64,000 bases of DNA. It comes from Ruegeria arenilitoris. Lineage in GTDB: Bacteria; Pseudomonadota; Alphaproteobacteria; Rhodobacterales; Rhodobacteraceae. Below the pieces are notes generated by a model. That model made no database searches and had not been told where the DNA came from. It was given only the letters and a program-made list of their open reading frames with translations. The position numbers and the translations under genes are program-made. The stretch lies in the NCBI RefSeq assembly GCF_013035315.1, contig NZ_WQHP01000002.1, positions 310,001-374,000 on the forward strand, read 5' to 3'. This document shows, piece after piece, positions 17,880 through 26,453 of the stretch; within the stretch, counting starts at the first letter, position 1; every line of letters starts with the position of its first letter.

Positions 17880-18905
17880 TTAGGCACCCCAAGTGTCGCT
17901 TAGCCGATATCCGCCGGGCCAGGGATCATCCGGGTCCAGCATGTGTTGATGTGTGCCAGTGATCCATCCACGGCCGCTGATCTCGGGTATGACGGCTGGC
18001 TTCGAACCAACTTGAGTGTCCTGTATAATCCGACCAGTAAACGTTGAGCCGATGATGGATACCGCCTCGAAAGACTGGCCGGATGCCATTTGCCCCTTTG
18101 CTGCCATCAGCGCCATGCGCGCAGACACGGCCGTTCCAGTGGGGGATCGGTCGACTTTGCCGGGCTGGATGGCGACAGCGGATTTACCGCGCCAGCCGGT
18201 CGGGGATTTTTCAAGCGGTCCACAGAAGGCGCAGAAAGAGATATGCGACCAATCTGGGTGTTCCGGATGGGTGAACCCCAACTGTTCGTTGGCGGCGTTG
18301 GTAATTCTGACCCCTAGACGGGCAATATCGCGGGCTTCGTTCTGAGTTATCTCAAACCCCAGTGCAACAGCGTTCACAACCACGAAACTGTCGCCCCCGT
18401 AGGCCGTATCTACGGTCAGAGTTCCCAAGCCCGGCACCTCTAATGGGACCGAGAGTTTGTCTGCAAAGCTGGGCAGGTTTTGCACATGTATGCGCTCGGC
18501 CTTGCCGTCTCGACATTCAGCACGAACGCGCACCAACCCACCTGGCGCTTCGAGCATCAGTGTGGTCTCGGGCTCCCGCATCGGGATGATCCCGCTATCC
18601 AGCAACACCGTCGCGACACAGATTGAGTTTGAGCCGGACATGGGCGGCGTGTCTTCGGGCTCCATGATGATAAAGGCTGCATCGGCATTCGGATCTTTCG
18701 GCGGCACCAGCAGGTTCACGTGTCGAAACACGCCTCCGCGCGGTTCGTTCAACACAAAATCCCTGAGGGTTTGATCTTTTGCAATAAACGACCGTTGGTC
18801 CCAGAGAGTTTCGCCCGGAGGCGGCGCAACACCGCCAACGATTACGTCGCCCACCTCGCCTTCGGCATGGGCAGAAATAACGTGGATGGTTTTGACGCTG
18901 CGCAT
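17880..18905 (-). CDS. Proline racemase family protein with Ser/Thr active-site pair (possible hydroxyproline dehydratase)
   Basis: 341 residues of the proline racemase/hydroxyproline epimerase fold. The two positions that hold catalytic cysteines in racemases are Ser90 (MSGSNSIC) and Thr256 ([11 protein letters not shown]). The enzyme therefore cannot use the two-thiol racemisation mechanism. Family members that lack one or both cysteines include trans-3-hydroxy-L-proline dehydratases, which remove water to give pyrroline-2-carboxylate, so a dehydratase role is likely. It is the last gene of a four-gene minus-strand cluster, 9 bp after the FAD oxidoreductase gene. A sister gene at 20150-21082 has the normal Cys/Cys pair. 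An ornithine cyclodeaminase or pyrroline-2-carboxylate reductase, expected for the 3-hydroxyproline route, is not visible in the window. Confidence 0.75.
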   Translation of the reverse strand: MRSVKTIHVISAHAEGEVGDVIVGGVAPPPGETLWDQRSFIAKDQTLRDFVLNEPRGGVFRHVNLLVPPKDPNADAAFIIMEPEDTPPMSGSNSICVATVLLDSGIIPMREPETTLMLEAPGGLVRVRAECRDGKAERIHVQNLPSFADKLSVPLEVPGLGTLTVDTAYGGDSFVVVNAVALGFEITQNEARDIARLGVRITNAANEQLGFTHPEHPDWSHISFCAFCGPLEKSPTGWRGKSAVAIQPGKVDRSPTGTAVSARMALMAAKGQMASGQSFEAVSIIGSTFTGRIIQDTQVGSKPAVIPEISGRGWITGTHQHMLDPDDPWPGGYRLSDTWGA

Positions 18906-18914
18906 GAGCTCTCC

Positions 18915-20153
18915 TTAAAACCGGGTCGCGGCGTAGGGCGACACAGAAATTGGCGGAGCTTGTCCGTCAACCAAGGCCCCAACCAGTTCGGCTGTTCCGG
19001 CAGACTGAGTCAAACCCAGATGGCCATGTCCGAAAGCATAAACAACGTGTCGCGAGTTAGGTGACGAGCCAATCACCGGAATGCTGTCAGGTAAGGACGG
19101 ACGGAAACCCATCCATTGCGTACCACCGTCGGTTCTTAGACCCGGCAAGAACTCGGCCGCCTTTTTCAGCAACACATCCGCGCGTTTGAAATTTGGTGGC
19201 AGGCTTAATCCGCCCAATTCGACCGCACCGCCGATACGCACGCCACCATTGATCTTGCTCGCGACGAACCCGTGGCCCGAAAATGTCAGATGCATGCGCA
19301 AATCAAAGGCACCCTTGGGCAAAGTGGTGTTGTATCCCCGTTCGGTCTCTAACGGAATCCGGTCACCCAAGGTCTGGGCGATCTGGTGCGACCATGCCCC
19401 TGCGGCCACAACCACCTTGGCCACATCAAGTGTTTCACCGGGGCATACGATTTGAATACCGTTCTCGACCGGGGACAAAGCCCGGATCTCACGCTTCTGA
19501 ATTTGACCTCCGCGATCCAAAAATACGTCTGCTAGGTGTTCCACCCATGTCTTGGGATCGACGGTATTCAGCCAGTTGGGTGTGAACCCGGCGTGTGTGA
19601 ATCGTGAACTGAGACCCGGTTGTTTTTTGGCTATGTCGGCCGGACTTTCCAGCAACTCGAACTCAATTCCATGCTCACGACGAAGGTCCCAGGTCGGCAG
19701 GCTGGCGCGAAATTCGGCCTCGCCTTCATATAACTGCATCTGACCATCTCGTTGTAGAAGGCCGTCGCCATTCACGCTTGCGACTAAGCGACTGAGTGCT
19801 TCACGAGACAAACCGGTCAAACGAGCCTGAGCGCCAAGCAGTTCACTATAGCGATCAGGACGACCGGCCCGCCAAAAGCGGTACATCCACGGCGCAATAC
19901 GCAGCGCATAGGCCGGAGGGATCGAAAGCGGTCCCAGCGGATCCAACAACCACTTTGGAGCCTTCCGCATGATGCCCGGAGTTGCCAGTGGCTCAACCTC
20001 GGGAAAGGCAAAGGCCCCTGCGTTCCCAGCCGACGCCTCGGCTGCAACTCCAGTTCGGTCCAGAACCAAAACGGAATGGCCACGTCGTTGAAGCTCGAGT
20101 GCGGTTGTGATTCCGATCACACCTGCACCGATGACAACGACCTTCTGGGTCAT
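18915..20153 (-). CDS. FAD-dependent D-amino acid oxidoreductase (DadA-like), probable 4-hydroxy-D-proline dehydrogenase
   Basis: 412 residues of the DAO/DadA fold. The N-terminal VVVIGAGVIGITTALELQRR is the FAD-binding Rossmann motif, and the C-terminal MGFRPSLPDSIPVIG and YAFGHGHLGLTQS are typical of the family. In the bacterial hydroxyproline pathway this enzyme oxidises cis-4-hydroxy-D-proline, made by the epimerase, to pyrroline-4-hydroxy-2-carboxylate. Its start overlaps the epimerase stop by ATGA (20150-20153), and the next gene begins 9 bp after its stop, so the cluster is one operon. The position between epimerase and deaminase functions strongly supports the hydroxyproline assignment over general D-amino acid oxidation. 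Confidence 0.85.
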   Translation of the reverse strand: MTQKVVVIGAGVIGITTALELQRRGHSVLVLDRTGVAAEASAGNAGAFAFPEVEPLATPGIMRKAPKWLLDPLGPLSIPPAYALRIAPWMYRFWRAGRPDRYSELLGAQARLTGLSREALSRLVASVNGDGLLQRDGQMQLYEGEAEFRASLPTWDLRREHGIEFELLESPADIAKKQPGLSSRFTHAGFTPNWLNTVDPKTWVEHLADVFLDRGGQIQKREIRALSPVENGIQIVCPGETLDVAKVVVAAGAWSHQIAQTLGDRIPLETERGYNTTLPKGAFDLRMHLTFSGHGFVASKINGGVRIGGAVELGGLSLPPNFKRADVLLKKAAEFLPGLRTDGGTQWMGFRPSLPDSIPVIGSSPNSRHVVYAFGHGHLGLTQSAGTAELVGALVDGQAPPISVSPYAATRF

Positions 20154-21082
20154 ACTTCGATCCCGGCTTGGAAGGGATCGCCTTCGTGAAACAGGAGGCT
20201 AGCCTCGGCCATGACAAAGGCCTGCCCGGTGATTGAAGGGATTACTCCACCTGTTGATCCGGGTTGGTAAGACAGACGATAAGAACTGCCGATCACGCTT
20301 TGCTGTACGATTTCCTGACCCGGGTCCAATCTCCCGTCAGCGGCAAGGCAAGCCAGCCGCGCTGAACTGCCCGTCCCGCAAGGAGAGCGGTCATAATTGT
20401 CATCGGGACACAGCACAAAGTTGCGGCTGTGCACAGCCGGGTCGGGTGCATCCTCCTGCAGGATGACATGGTCAATAGGCTCGCCGTTTTCACCCCCAAC
20501 GCCTTGCGCGATCGACGCCTCTCGGACAGCGATCGTCAATTCGGTCAGTTTACGAATATTGCTTGGGACAACAGGAATCGGGCTGGGGTCGATGATGAAG
20601 AACCAATTGCCGCCATAAGCGACATCACCGGTGACCGAGCCGTATCCCGGAACTTCAAGGCTGACGCCCTGATGTACCCTGCGGCTTTCGATATTCGTCA
20701 CGGTGACGGTATTGGTGTCGATCAGTTCAACAGTAACCACTCCGGCAGGCGTTTCGATCCGGTGATGCCCCAATCCGATCCGGCCCATATGTGCCAGCGT
20801 CACTGCCAGCCCGATGGTTCCGTGACCGCACATTCCCAGAACGGCGTCCACGTCAAAATAGATAACACCAGTGACACAGGTGGGATCGGCCGGTTCAACC
20901 AGCAAGGCCCCAACCATTGCGGGTTGCCCGCGCGGCTCGAGCATGACAGAGCGATAGAAACCTTCATGTTCGGTCGCCAACCGTCGCGCGCGTTCGGCTA
21001 AAGAACCGGTCCCCAGATCGGGGGCACCTTCCAGAATGACACGTGTGGGCTCACCGCCGGTATGGCTGTCGATCACATGCAT
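20150..21082 (-). CDS. 4-hydroxyproline 2-epimerase
   Basis: 310 residues. Both catalytic cysteines are present: Cys85 in VLGMCGHGTI and Cys235 in DRSPCGTGSSA. The GMCGH and D-x8-DRSPCGTG patterns are typical of hydroxyproline epimerases rather than proline racemases. It interconverts trans-4-hydroxy-L-proline and cis-4-hydroxy-D-proline, the first step of hydroxyproline catabolism, in the cytoplasm. The gene overlaps the upstream DapA-like gene by 10 bp and the downstream oxidase gene by 4 bp, which implies tight translational coupling. The hydroxyproline may come from collagen or algal glycoproteins, a common nutrient for marine roseobacters (inference). Confidence 0.9.
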   Translation of the reverse strand: MHVIDSHTGGEPTRVILEGAPDLGTGSLAERARRLATEHEGFYRSVMLEPRGQPAMVGALLVEPADPTCVTGVIYFDVDAVLGMCGHGTIGLAVTLAHMGRIGLGHHRIETPAGVVTVELIDTNTVTVTNIESRRVHQGVSLEVPGYGSVTGDVAYGGNWFFIIDPSPIPVVPSNIRKLTELTIAVREASIAQGVGGENGEPIDHVILQEDAPDPAVHSRNFVLCPDDNYDRSPCGTGSSARLACLAADGRLDPGQEIVQQSVIGSSYRLSYQPGSTGGVIPSITGQAFVMAEASLLFHEGDPFQAGIEV

Positions 21083-22032
21083 TCAGCGATCACCCCACCC
21101 TGCTTAGACCAATCGGCAAACCAGTTTCGGAATAGCTCGTATTGTTGCTCGCAATAGTGTCGTTGCGCATCGGTCAACTCGTCCGACTCATTGAAGTGAA
21201 GGCGGTATTCTGGTTCCCCGTTCAGTACCAGCAAGTGCTTGTAATACAGGACCAGATCCGGCCCTTCGTCAAAGCTGGACAGGACATGGATTGCCTCGGT
21301 CAGTTCCTGCGCACGTTGGCGCGCCTCGGCATGGCCCTGCGCCGCCTTTTTCGACAACGCGGCCAGCAACAACGCTTCGCGCGGCAAGGCCGTTCCGATG
21401 CCGGTGATCGAACCCGTCGCGCCACAATTGACGAAGCCGTGATAGACCTCGGTATCAACGCCAACCATCAACGTCACCTGATCGTCCTGGCTGGTGATGT
21501 TCTCGGCCGCATAGCGCAGGTCGTCCTTGCCTCCGAATTCCTTGAAACCAATCAGGTTCGGATGTTCTGCACGCAGGGCAAAGAACAGATCAGCGCGTGT
21601 GGCAAAGCCATAGTAGGGGCTGTTGTAGATGATAGCCGGGACGTCAGGAGCGGCTGACAGGATCGACTTAAAGTGGTTCTTTTGCGCGTCCGGTGAACTG
21701 CCCCGCGACAACACTCGCGGAATGACCATCAGCCCCACCGCACCCACCTTTTGCGCGTGGGCCGCATGGGCGACCGCGGACTTGGTGTTAATGGCCCCCG
21801 TTCCGACCACGACGGGCAGTCCCGCATCCACCAAACGCTCGACCCCTTCCATACGCTGCGCGTCGGTCAGCAACGGCCAGTCCCCCATCGAACCGCAATA
21901 AACCACGGCTGACATACCGGCGTCGATCATCTGCTTGCCTTTGAGGACCAACGCGTCAAAGTCGGGCGTCCGGTCCGGCTTGCAGGGGGTCATCAGAGCA
22001 GGCATCGTGCCGGTGAAAGTGTTGGTCGACAT
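21073..22032 (-). CDS. DapA-family lyase, probable pyrroline-4-hydroxy-2-carboxylate deaminase
   Basis: 319 residues from the ATG at 22032, chosen over an upstream ATG at 22059 because a GAGGA ribosome site sits 8 bases before it. It has the dihydrodipicolinate synthase/N-acetylneuraminate lyase TIM barrel: the YNSPYYG tyrosine motif and the Schiff-base lysine in LIGFKEFGGKDD. In hydroxyproline catabolism a member of this family deaminates pyrroline-4-hydroxy-2-carboxylate to 2-oxoglutarate semialdehyde. As first gene of the cluster, followed by epimerase and oxidase, that is its likely job. The semialdehyde dehydrogenase that would finish the pathway is not in the window. DapA itself is less likely given this context. 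Confidence 0.82.
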   Translation of the reverse strand: MSTNTFTGTMPALMTPCKPDRTPDFDALVLKGKQMIDAGMSAVVYCGSMGDWPLLTDAQRMEGVERLVDAGLPVVVGTGAINTKSAVAHAAHAQKVGAVGLMVIPRVLSRGSSPDAQKNHFKSILSAAPDVPAIIYNSPYYGFATRADLFFALRAEHPNLIGFKEFGGKDDLRYAAENITSQDDQVTLMVGVDTEVYHGFVNCGATGSITGIGTALPREALLLAALSKKAAQGHAEARQRAQELTEAIHVLSSFDEGPDLVLYYKHLLVLNGEPEYRLHFNESDELTDAQRHYCEQQYELFRNWFADWSKQGGVIAECM

Positions 22033-22095
22033 GGGCGAAATCCTCGATGGCGGGGCCATGGGTTATGCCCCCTTCGGACTCGCCATAACGGATAT

Positions 22096-22110
22096 TGGAT
22101 ACAAAATCCA
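22096..22110. promoter_or_regulatory. Inverted repeat upstream of the hydroxyproline operon
   Basis: TGGAT-ACAAA-ATCCA is a short perfect inverted repeat, 64 bp upstream of the first start codon of the minus-strand hydroxyproline operon. It could be an operator; no cognate regulator is adjacent in the window except the IclR gene. A GGTATACAA element at about 17837-17845, downstream of the operon, is loosely similar. Low confidence. Confidence 0.3.
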
Positions 22111-22170
22111 GAAGAATTGAAGACGCGCCAGATCTATGATCAAGCGCGCCAAATTTGCGTTTCGAATGAA

Positions 22171-23229
22171 TTAACGAAGCCGGTGACCTGTATCGGGATC
22201 AAACAACATGGCGCGCTCGGGGCGTACGGAGATACCAATACGCTCACCCTGTTTGCTGCGCTGGTCCTCGCGCTCTTCGACAATCAGCTTATCACCGTTG
22301 GGTGTCAGCAAATAGGAATAGCTAACGCCTCCAAGCGCTTCGGTCAGATCAACTGTGCAGGTGTCGCCTGCGCGATCCACAGCGATGTGCTCCGGCCGAA
22401 TTCCGAGGGTGACTTTTGTCATACCAGCAGGCACGTTTACCGCCATATTCAACGGTTCGCTGAGTGCCGGGTGCGTGACCTTTCCGTCGACAAAATCACA
22501 CTCAAGGAAATTCATGGCAGGCGAGCCGATAAAACCCGCTACGAACCGATTGTCCGGATCGCGATACAGGTCCATAGGAGCACCAACTTGTTCGATCCGA
22601 CCATCTCGCAATACGACGATCTTGTCGGCCATGGTCATCGCCTCGACCTGATCGTGCGTCACATAGATCATTGTCGCACCAATCTCATTGTGCAGACGCG
22701 CGATCTCAACCCGCATCTCAACCCGCAATTCTGCATCGAGGTTTGACAGCGGTTCGTCGAACAAGAACACTTCTGGACCCCGAACGATAGCGCGGCCGAT
22801 CGCAACCCGCTGACGCTGACCACCGGACAGGGCTTTGGGTTTGCGTTTCAGGTATTGGTCCAGCTTGAGAATGCTGGACGCCTCCTGCACCTTCGTGTCG
22901 ATTTCCGATTTGGCGACGCCGTTCATGCGCAGGCCGAACCCCATATTCTCGGCCACGGTCATGTGCGGATACAAAGCATACGTCTGAAACACCATCGCAA
23001 CCCCACGCTTGGCCGGATCCATATGGGTCACTTCGCGAGCGCCAATATGAATCTGCCCTTCGGTGGTTTCTTCAAGCCCCGCAATCATGCGCAGCAAGGT
23101 CGACTTGCCACAGCCCGACGGGCCTACAAAGACGCAAAACTCGCCATCTTCAATTTGCAGATCAATGCCGTGAATTACCTGCGTCTCGCCATACCGCTTG
23201 ATCGCCTGGTTCAGAGTTACACCCGTCAT
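22171..23229 (-). CDS. ABC transporter ATP-binding protein, CUT1 sugar type (MalK/UgpC-like)
   Basis: 352 residues. Walker [10 protein letters not shown], signature [15 protein letters not shown] and Walker [13 protein letters not shown] are intact, and the C-terminal 120 residues form the MalK-type regulatory domain (LGIRPEHI). It powers sugar import by the CUT1 family. Its start overlaps the IclR gene stop by ATGA (23226-23229), so regulator and ATPase are co-translated. The matching binding protein and permeases lie on the opposite strand just beyond the divergent promoter (24173-27302), and those genes lack an ATPase of their own, so this is almost certainly their missing subunit. A 138-bp gap separates it from the hydroxyproline cluster downstream, so read-through into that cluster is possible. 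Confidence 0.92.
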   Translation of the reverse strand: MTGVTLNQAIKRYGETQVIHGIDLQIEDGEFCVFVGPSGCGKSTLLRMIAGLEETTEGQIHIGAREVTHMDPAKRGVAMVFQTYALYPHMTVAENMGFGLRMNGVAKSEIDTKVQEASSILKLDQYLKRKPKALSGGQRQRVAIGRAIVRGPEVFLFDEPLSNLDAELRVEMRVEIARLHNEIGATMIYVTHDQVEAMTMADKIVVLRDGRIEQVGAPMDLYRDPDNRFVAGFIGSPAMNFLECDFVDGKVTHPALSEPLNMAVNVPAGMTKVTLGIRPEHIAVDRAGDTCTVDLTEALGGVSYSYLLTPNGDKLIVEEREDQRSKQGERIGISVRPERAMLFDPDTGHRLR

Positions 23230-24053
23230 GTTGCTTGCATCCTGTCTGTGTCGGCGCTTGAGTTGGTTTCAGGGAACCGCCAAGCCTGTGCTTCGGCTCC
23301 GATCTGTTCGGCCACGCGGCGAACACGAGGAACCCAGGTTTCCAATTGTTTGAAATTCATTCTCTCGGTCGATCCGGTAACGGATATTGCACCCAGCATC
23401 CGCCCGCCCGTCGTAAGGATGGGGCAAGCGATGCAGATAATGCCGGGCTCATGCTCTTCGTCGTCGACCGCGTAACCCCGGCTTCGAATCAGGTCGAGGT
23501 CAGCACGCAGCGCAGCCTCAGACGTCAGGGTTTTGTCGGTGAAGCGGTGATAGCTTTGCTGGGACACCGCGCGATCCAGCGCGGCGTCATCCAGAAACGC
23601 CATCATAGCCTTGCCCACCCCGGTGCAATAAGCCGGACCAACTTTACCTGCTTGCGAATACATCTCGATCGGGTGGGCGGCGTTGCGCTTGTCCACATAC
23701 AACACCTGGTTCGAATCCAGTTGCGCCAAGTGCACCGTTTCCCCCGTCTCGCGGCTGAGCGCATCCAGAAATGGTCGCGCAATCGGAGCCAGCGAGCTTT
23801 GCGTCCAAGCCGCATGAGCCAAACGCACCAGCCGCAAACCTGGCGTATAGGTCTGCCGGTCCGGGTCATAGGACAACATCCCTTGATTGGTCAGGGTTTG
23901 CAGAAACCGATACAGGGTCGCTTTCGGAAAATCGCTGCTTTCCAGCAATTCTGCGAAACGGACCGGGCGCTCGAACGCGGCCACCTGATCCAGCACGTCA
24001 CATGCTTTGCCTATTGTTCCATCACCAGCCACGAGTGCCTGCTCTCCTCCCAT
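23226..24053 (-). CDS. IclR-family transcriptional regulator
   Basis: 275 residues. The N-terminal winged helix-turn-helix runs from about 18 to 75 (FAELLESSDFPKATLYRFLQ), followed by the IclR effector-binding domain (GETVHLAQLD, CTGVGKAMMAF, GYAVDDEEHEPGI, ACPI). It probably represses the divergent galactoside operon and its own ATPase gene. The intervening 120 bp contain a promoter with two tandem inverted repeats. The ATG at 24053 has a poor ribosome site; a GTG at 24032 preceded by GGAGGAG at a longer spacing is an alternative start that would remove seven residues. The effector is unknown, but a galactose or galactonate intermediate would fit. Confidence 0.9.
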   Translation of the reverse strand: MGGEQALVAGDGTIGKACDVLDQVAAFERPVRFAELLESSDFPKATLYRFLQTLTNQGMLSYDPDRQTYTPGLRLVRLAHAAWTQSSLAPIARPFLDALSRETGETVHLAQLDSNQVLYVDKRNAAHPIEMYSQAGKVGPAYCTGVGKAMMAFLDDAALDRAVSQQSYHRFTDKTLTSEAALRADLDLIRSRGYAVDDEEHEPGIICIACPILTTGGRMLGAISVTGSTERMNFKQLETWVPRVRRVAEQIGAEAQAWRFPETNSSADTDRMQAT

Positions 24054-24080
24054 TAAACCATCGCCATCCTCACGAGGGTC

Positions 24081-24148
24081 TTGACAAGACTAACCGATCT
24101 GATGTGTAGTTTTCAATATATAAAACATGGTTTCAATATTTGGAACCA
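24081..24148 (+). promoter_or_regulatory. Promoter and tandem operator-like repeats for the galactoside operon
   Basis: TTGACA (24081-24086) and TGTAGT (24105-24110) with 18-bp spacing could be the plus-strand -35 and -10 boxes. Two similar imperfect palindromes follow: GTTTT-N8-AAAAC (24109-24126) and TGGTTTC-N7-GGAACCA (24128-24148, one mismatch). Both contain TTTCAATAT and their centres are about two helical turns apart. They overlap and follow the likely transcription start, as expected for repression by the adjacent IclR protein. Confidence 0.55.
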
Positions 24149-24172
24149 AAATGGAAGCTAAGGGAGGAAACC

Positions 24173-25432
24173 ATGCATTCCATGTTCAAGCGCACTGCCG
24201 CAGCTTTGGCAGCCAGTGTCGCACTTACTGCGCCCGTTGCCGCCGAACTGACCGGTGAGCTGCGAATCTTCCTCGATACATCCAACCCGGCGCCACGTGC
24301 GACGATGGAGGCGATGATCGAACGGTTTGCAGAACAGCACCCCGGCCTGGAGATTGAGACCACGGTCATCGACCGCGAGGCCTACAAGACCCAGATCCGC
24401 AACTTTCTGACAGCGGATACACCGGACGTTGCGACTTGGTATGCGGCCAACCGCATGAAGCCTTATGTCGAGGCTGGCCTGTTCGAGGACGTATCAGACC
24501 TGTGGGCCGAGCCTGAGATCGCCGAAAACCTGGCATCGACCAAAGGCGCGATGACCATCGACGGCAAGCAGTGGGGCGTTCCCTATACCTACTACCAGTG
24601 GGGTGTTTACTACCGCAAAGACATCTTTGACGAGCTGGGCCTGACCGAACCCACCACTTGGGAAGAAGAGTTGGCGAACTGTCAAAAAATCGTCGCTTCC
24701 GGTCGTGCCTGCTACACCATCGGTACCAAGTTCCTGTGGACCGCCGGTGGCTGGTTCGACTATCTGAATATGCGCACCAACGGATTCGACTTCCACAACC
24801 AGCTCGCCAATGGCGAAATCAGCTGGGAAGATGACCGCGTCAAACAAACCTTCGCCAACTGGAAGCAGCTAATCGACATGGGCGCGTTCATCGACAACCA
24901 CCAAACGTACAGTTGGCAAGAAGCCCTGCCCTTCATGGTCAACGGCGAAGCCGCCGCGTACCTGATGGGCAACTTCGCAGTCGCTCCGCTGCGCGAGGCA
25001 GGCCTGACCGACGACCAGCTGGACTTCTACCAGTTCGTCGCGATCAACCCAGATGTTGAGCTGGCCGAAGACGCCCCCACCGACACATTCCACATCCCGG
25101 CGAACGCGTCGAACAAAGAGGCCGCGCGCGAGTTCCTGCGCTTTGTGGTTTCAGCTGACGAGCAGACCGAGATTAACAACGGTGCAAACCTCGGCCAGCT
25201 GCCGGTGAACGCTAAGTCGTCCGTGGACGACGACAAGTTCCTCCAGCAGGGCTTTACCATGCTGTCTTCCAACAGCCCCGGCGGTGTCGCCCAGTTCTGG
25301 GATCGCGATGCTCCGGCCGAAATGGCGAAAGTTTCGATGGAAGGGTTCCAGGAGTTCATGGTCAAGCCTGACAACGCTGACCGTATCCTGTCCAAACTCG
25401 AGCGCGCACGCCAGCGTATCTACGACAACTAA
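24173..25432 (+). CDS. ABC sugar-binding protein (CUT1), periplasmic
   Basis: 419 residues from the ATG at 24173, chosen because of the strong AGGGAGGA ribosome site just upstream; an ATG at 24140 lies inside an operator-like repeat. The signal peptide is about residues 1-24 (LTAPVAAEL). The mature part is a family-1 solute-binding protein (LRIFLDTSNPAP, WGVPYTYYQWGVYYRKDIF, AYLMGNFAVAPL, HIPANASNKEAAREFLRF). It delivers a sugar, probably a galactoside, to the permeases encoded downstream. It is the first gene of the operon. Two consecutive hairpins follow the stop codon and may protect this part of the transcript, keeping binding protein in excess. Confidence 0.9.
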   Translation: MHSMFKRTAAALAASVALTAPVAAELTGELRIFLDTSNPAPRATMEAMIERFAEQHPGLEIETTVIDREAYKTQIRNFLTADTPDVATWYAANRMKPYVEAGLFEDVSDLWAEPEIAENLASTKGAMTIDGKQWGVPYTYYQWGVYYRKDIFDELGLTEPTTWEEELANCQKIVASGRACYTIGTKFLWTAGGWFDYLNMRTNGFDFHNQLANGEISWEDDRVKQTFANWKQLIDMGAFIDNHQTYSWQEALPFMVNGEAAAYLMGNFAVAPLREAGLTDDQLDFYQFVAINPDVELAEDAPTDTFHIPANASNKEAAREFLRFVVSADEQTEINNGANLGQLPVNAKSSVDDDKFLQQGFTMLSSNSPGGVAQFWDRDAPAEMAKVSMEGFQEFMVKPDNADRILSKLERARQRIYDN

Positions 25433-25438
25433 ACCGGT

Positions 25439-25498
25439 CAGGCCGGGCGTCTGCCCGGCCTGCACCTTTTCATGTGTAAGTCGAGTGTAACTCGGCTT
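25439..25498 (+). repeat. Two consecutive stem-loops between binding-protein and permease genes
   Basis: The first hairpin, 25439-25462, is a perfect 10-bp GC-rich stem with a GTCT loop. The second, 25478-25498, has a 9-bp stem (AAGTCGAGT with ACTCGGCTT, one G-U pair) and a GTA loop. The T-rich stretches after them are short. They most likely act as a partial terminator or RNA-stability element. Confidence 0.7.
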
Positions 25499-25528
25499 AC
25501 TCCTTTTACCTAAATCCCGAGTAAGCGC

Positions 25529-26452
25529 ATGTCAGCTGTCGACGTCCCCGAACAGGAAAGCTGGTTCCACAGAAACCAACAGCGCATTGCGCCGTGGCTG
25601 TTTCTGGCCCCGGGCCTGCTGTTCTTCATGGTCTATGTGATCATCCCGGTGTTCCAATCCTTCAACCTGTCGCTCTATGAATGGGACGGGCTTGGCGCAG
25701 CGGAATATGTGGGCTTTCGCAACTACGAAGACCTCTATTGGGAATGGGTCGATCGAGACGCGTTCTATACTTCGCTGAAGAACAACCTGATCTGGCTGAT
25801 TATGTACCTGCTTGCGATTCCTGCAGGTCTGTTCATCGCGCTGTTCCTGAACCAGACTGTCTGGGGCATCCGCCTCTATAAGTCTTTGTTTTTCTTTCCC
25901 TTCGTTATCTCTCAGGTCGTTGTTGGCCTTGTTTTCACCTGGTTCTACGATCCGACCTTCGGGTTGTTGAACGAGTTCCTTGGGCTCTTCGGCTTTGGCC
26001 CCCTGAATGTTCTGGGGGATGAGCGGTTCGTCACCTACGGCATCATCTTCGCAGGTCTCTGGCCGCAAACGGCCTATTGCATGATCCTGTATCTCACCGG
26101 CCTGAACGCCGTAGACCCCGAACAGATCGAGGCCGGGCGGCTGGATGGTGCAAAGGGGTGGCGCATGCTGTGGCACATCATCCTGCCGCAACTGCGCCCG
26201 GCCACATTCATCGCCTTTGTCGTGACCATCATTGGCGCGCTGCGATCCTTCGACCTGATCTCGATCATGACACAGGGCGGACCTTTCGGATCGTCCCGCG
26301 TTCTGGCGTATTACATGTTCGAGGTCGCCTTGTCCGAATATGGATTCCGCATGGGTTATGGCGCGGCCATCGCTGTGATCCTTTTCCTGATCATGCTCTG
26401 CTTCATCGCCTACTTCCTGTGGTCGATGTACCGCGAAGAAAGGGGGCACTGA
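25529..26452 (+). CDS. ABC sugar permease (MalF-like, CUT1)
   Basis: 307 residues with an N-terminal membrane helix (WLFLAPGLLFFMVYVIIPVF) and the inner-membrane binding-protein-dependent permease domain. The EAA loop that contacts the ATPase reads EAGRLDGAKGWRMLWHIILP. It forms the membrane channel with the next gene product, and the start of that gene is only 1 bp after this stop. The ATPase partner is probably the divergently transcribed 22171-23229 product. Confidence 0.93.
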   Translation: MSAVDVPEQESWFHRNQQRIAPWLFLAPGLLFFMVYVIIPVFQSFNLSLYEWDGLGAAEYVGFRNYEDLYWEWVDRDAFYTSLKNNLIWLIMYLLAIPAGLFIALFLNQTVWGIRLYKSLFFFPFVISQVVVGLVFTWFYDPTFGLLNEFLGLFGFGPLNVLGDERFVTYGIIFAGLWPQTAYCMILYLTGLNAVDPEQIEAGRLDGAKGWRMLWHIILPQLRPATFIAFVVTIIGALRSFDLISIMTQGGPFGSSRVLAYYMFEVALSEYGFRMGYGAAIAVILFLIMLCFIAYFLWSMYREERGH

Positions 26453-26453
26453 G

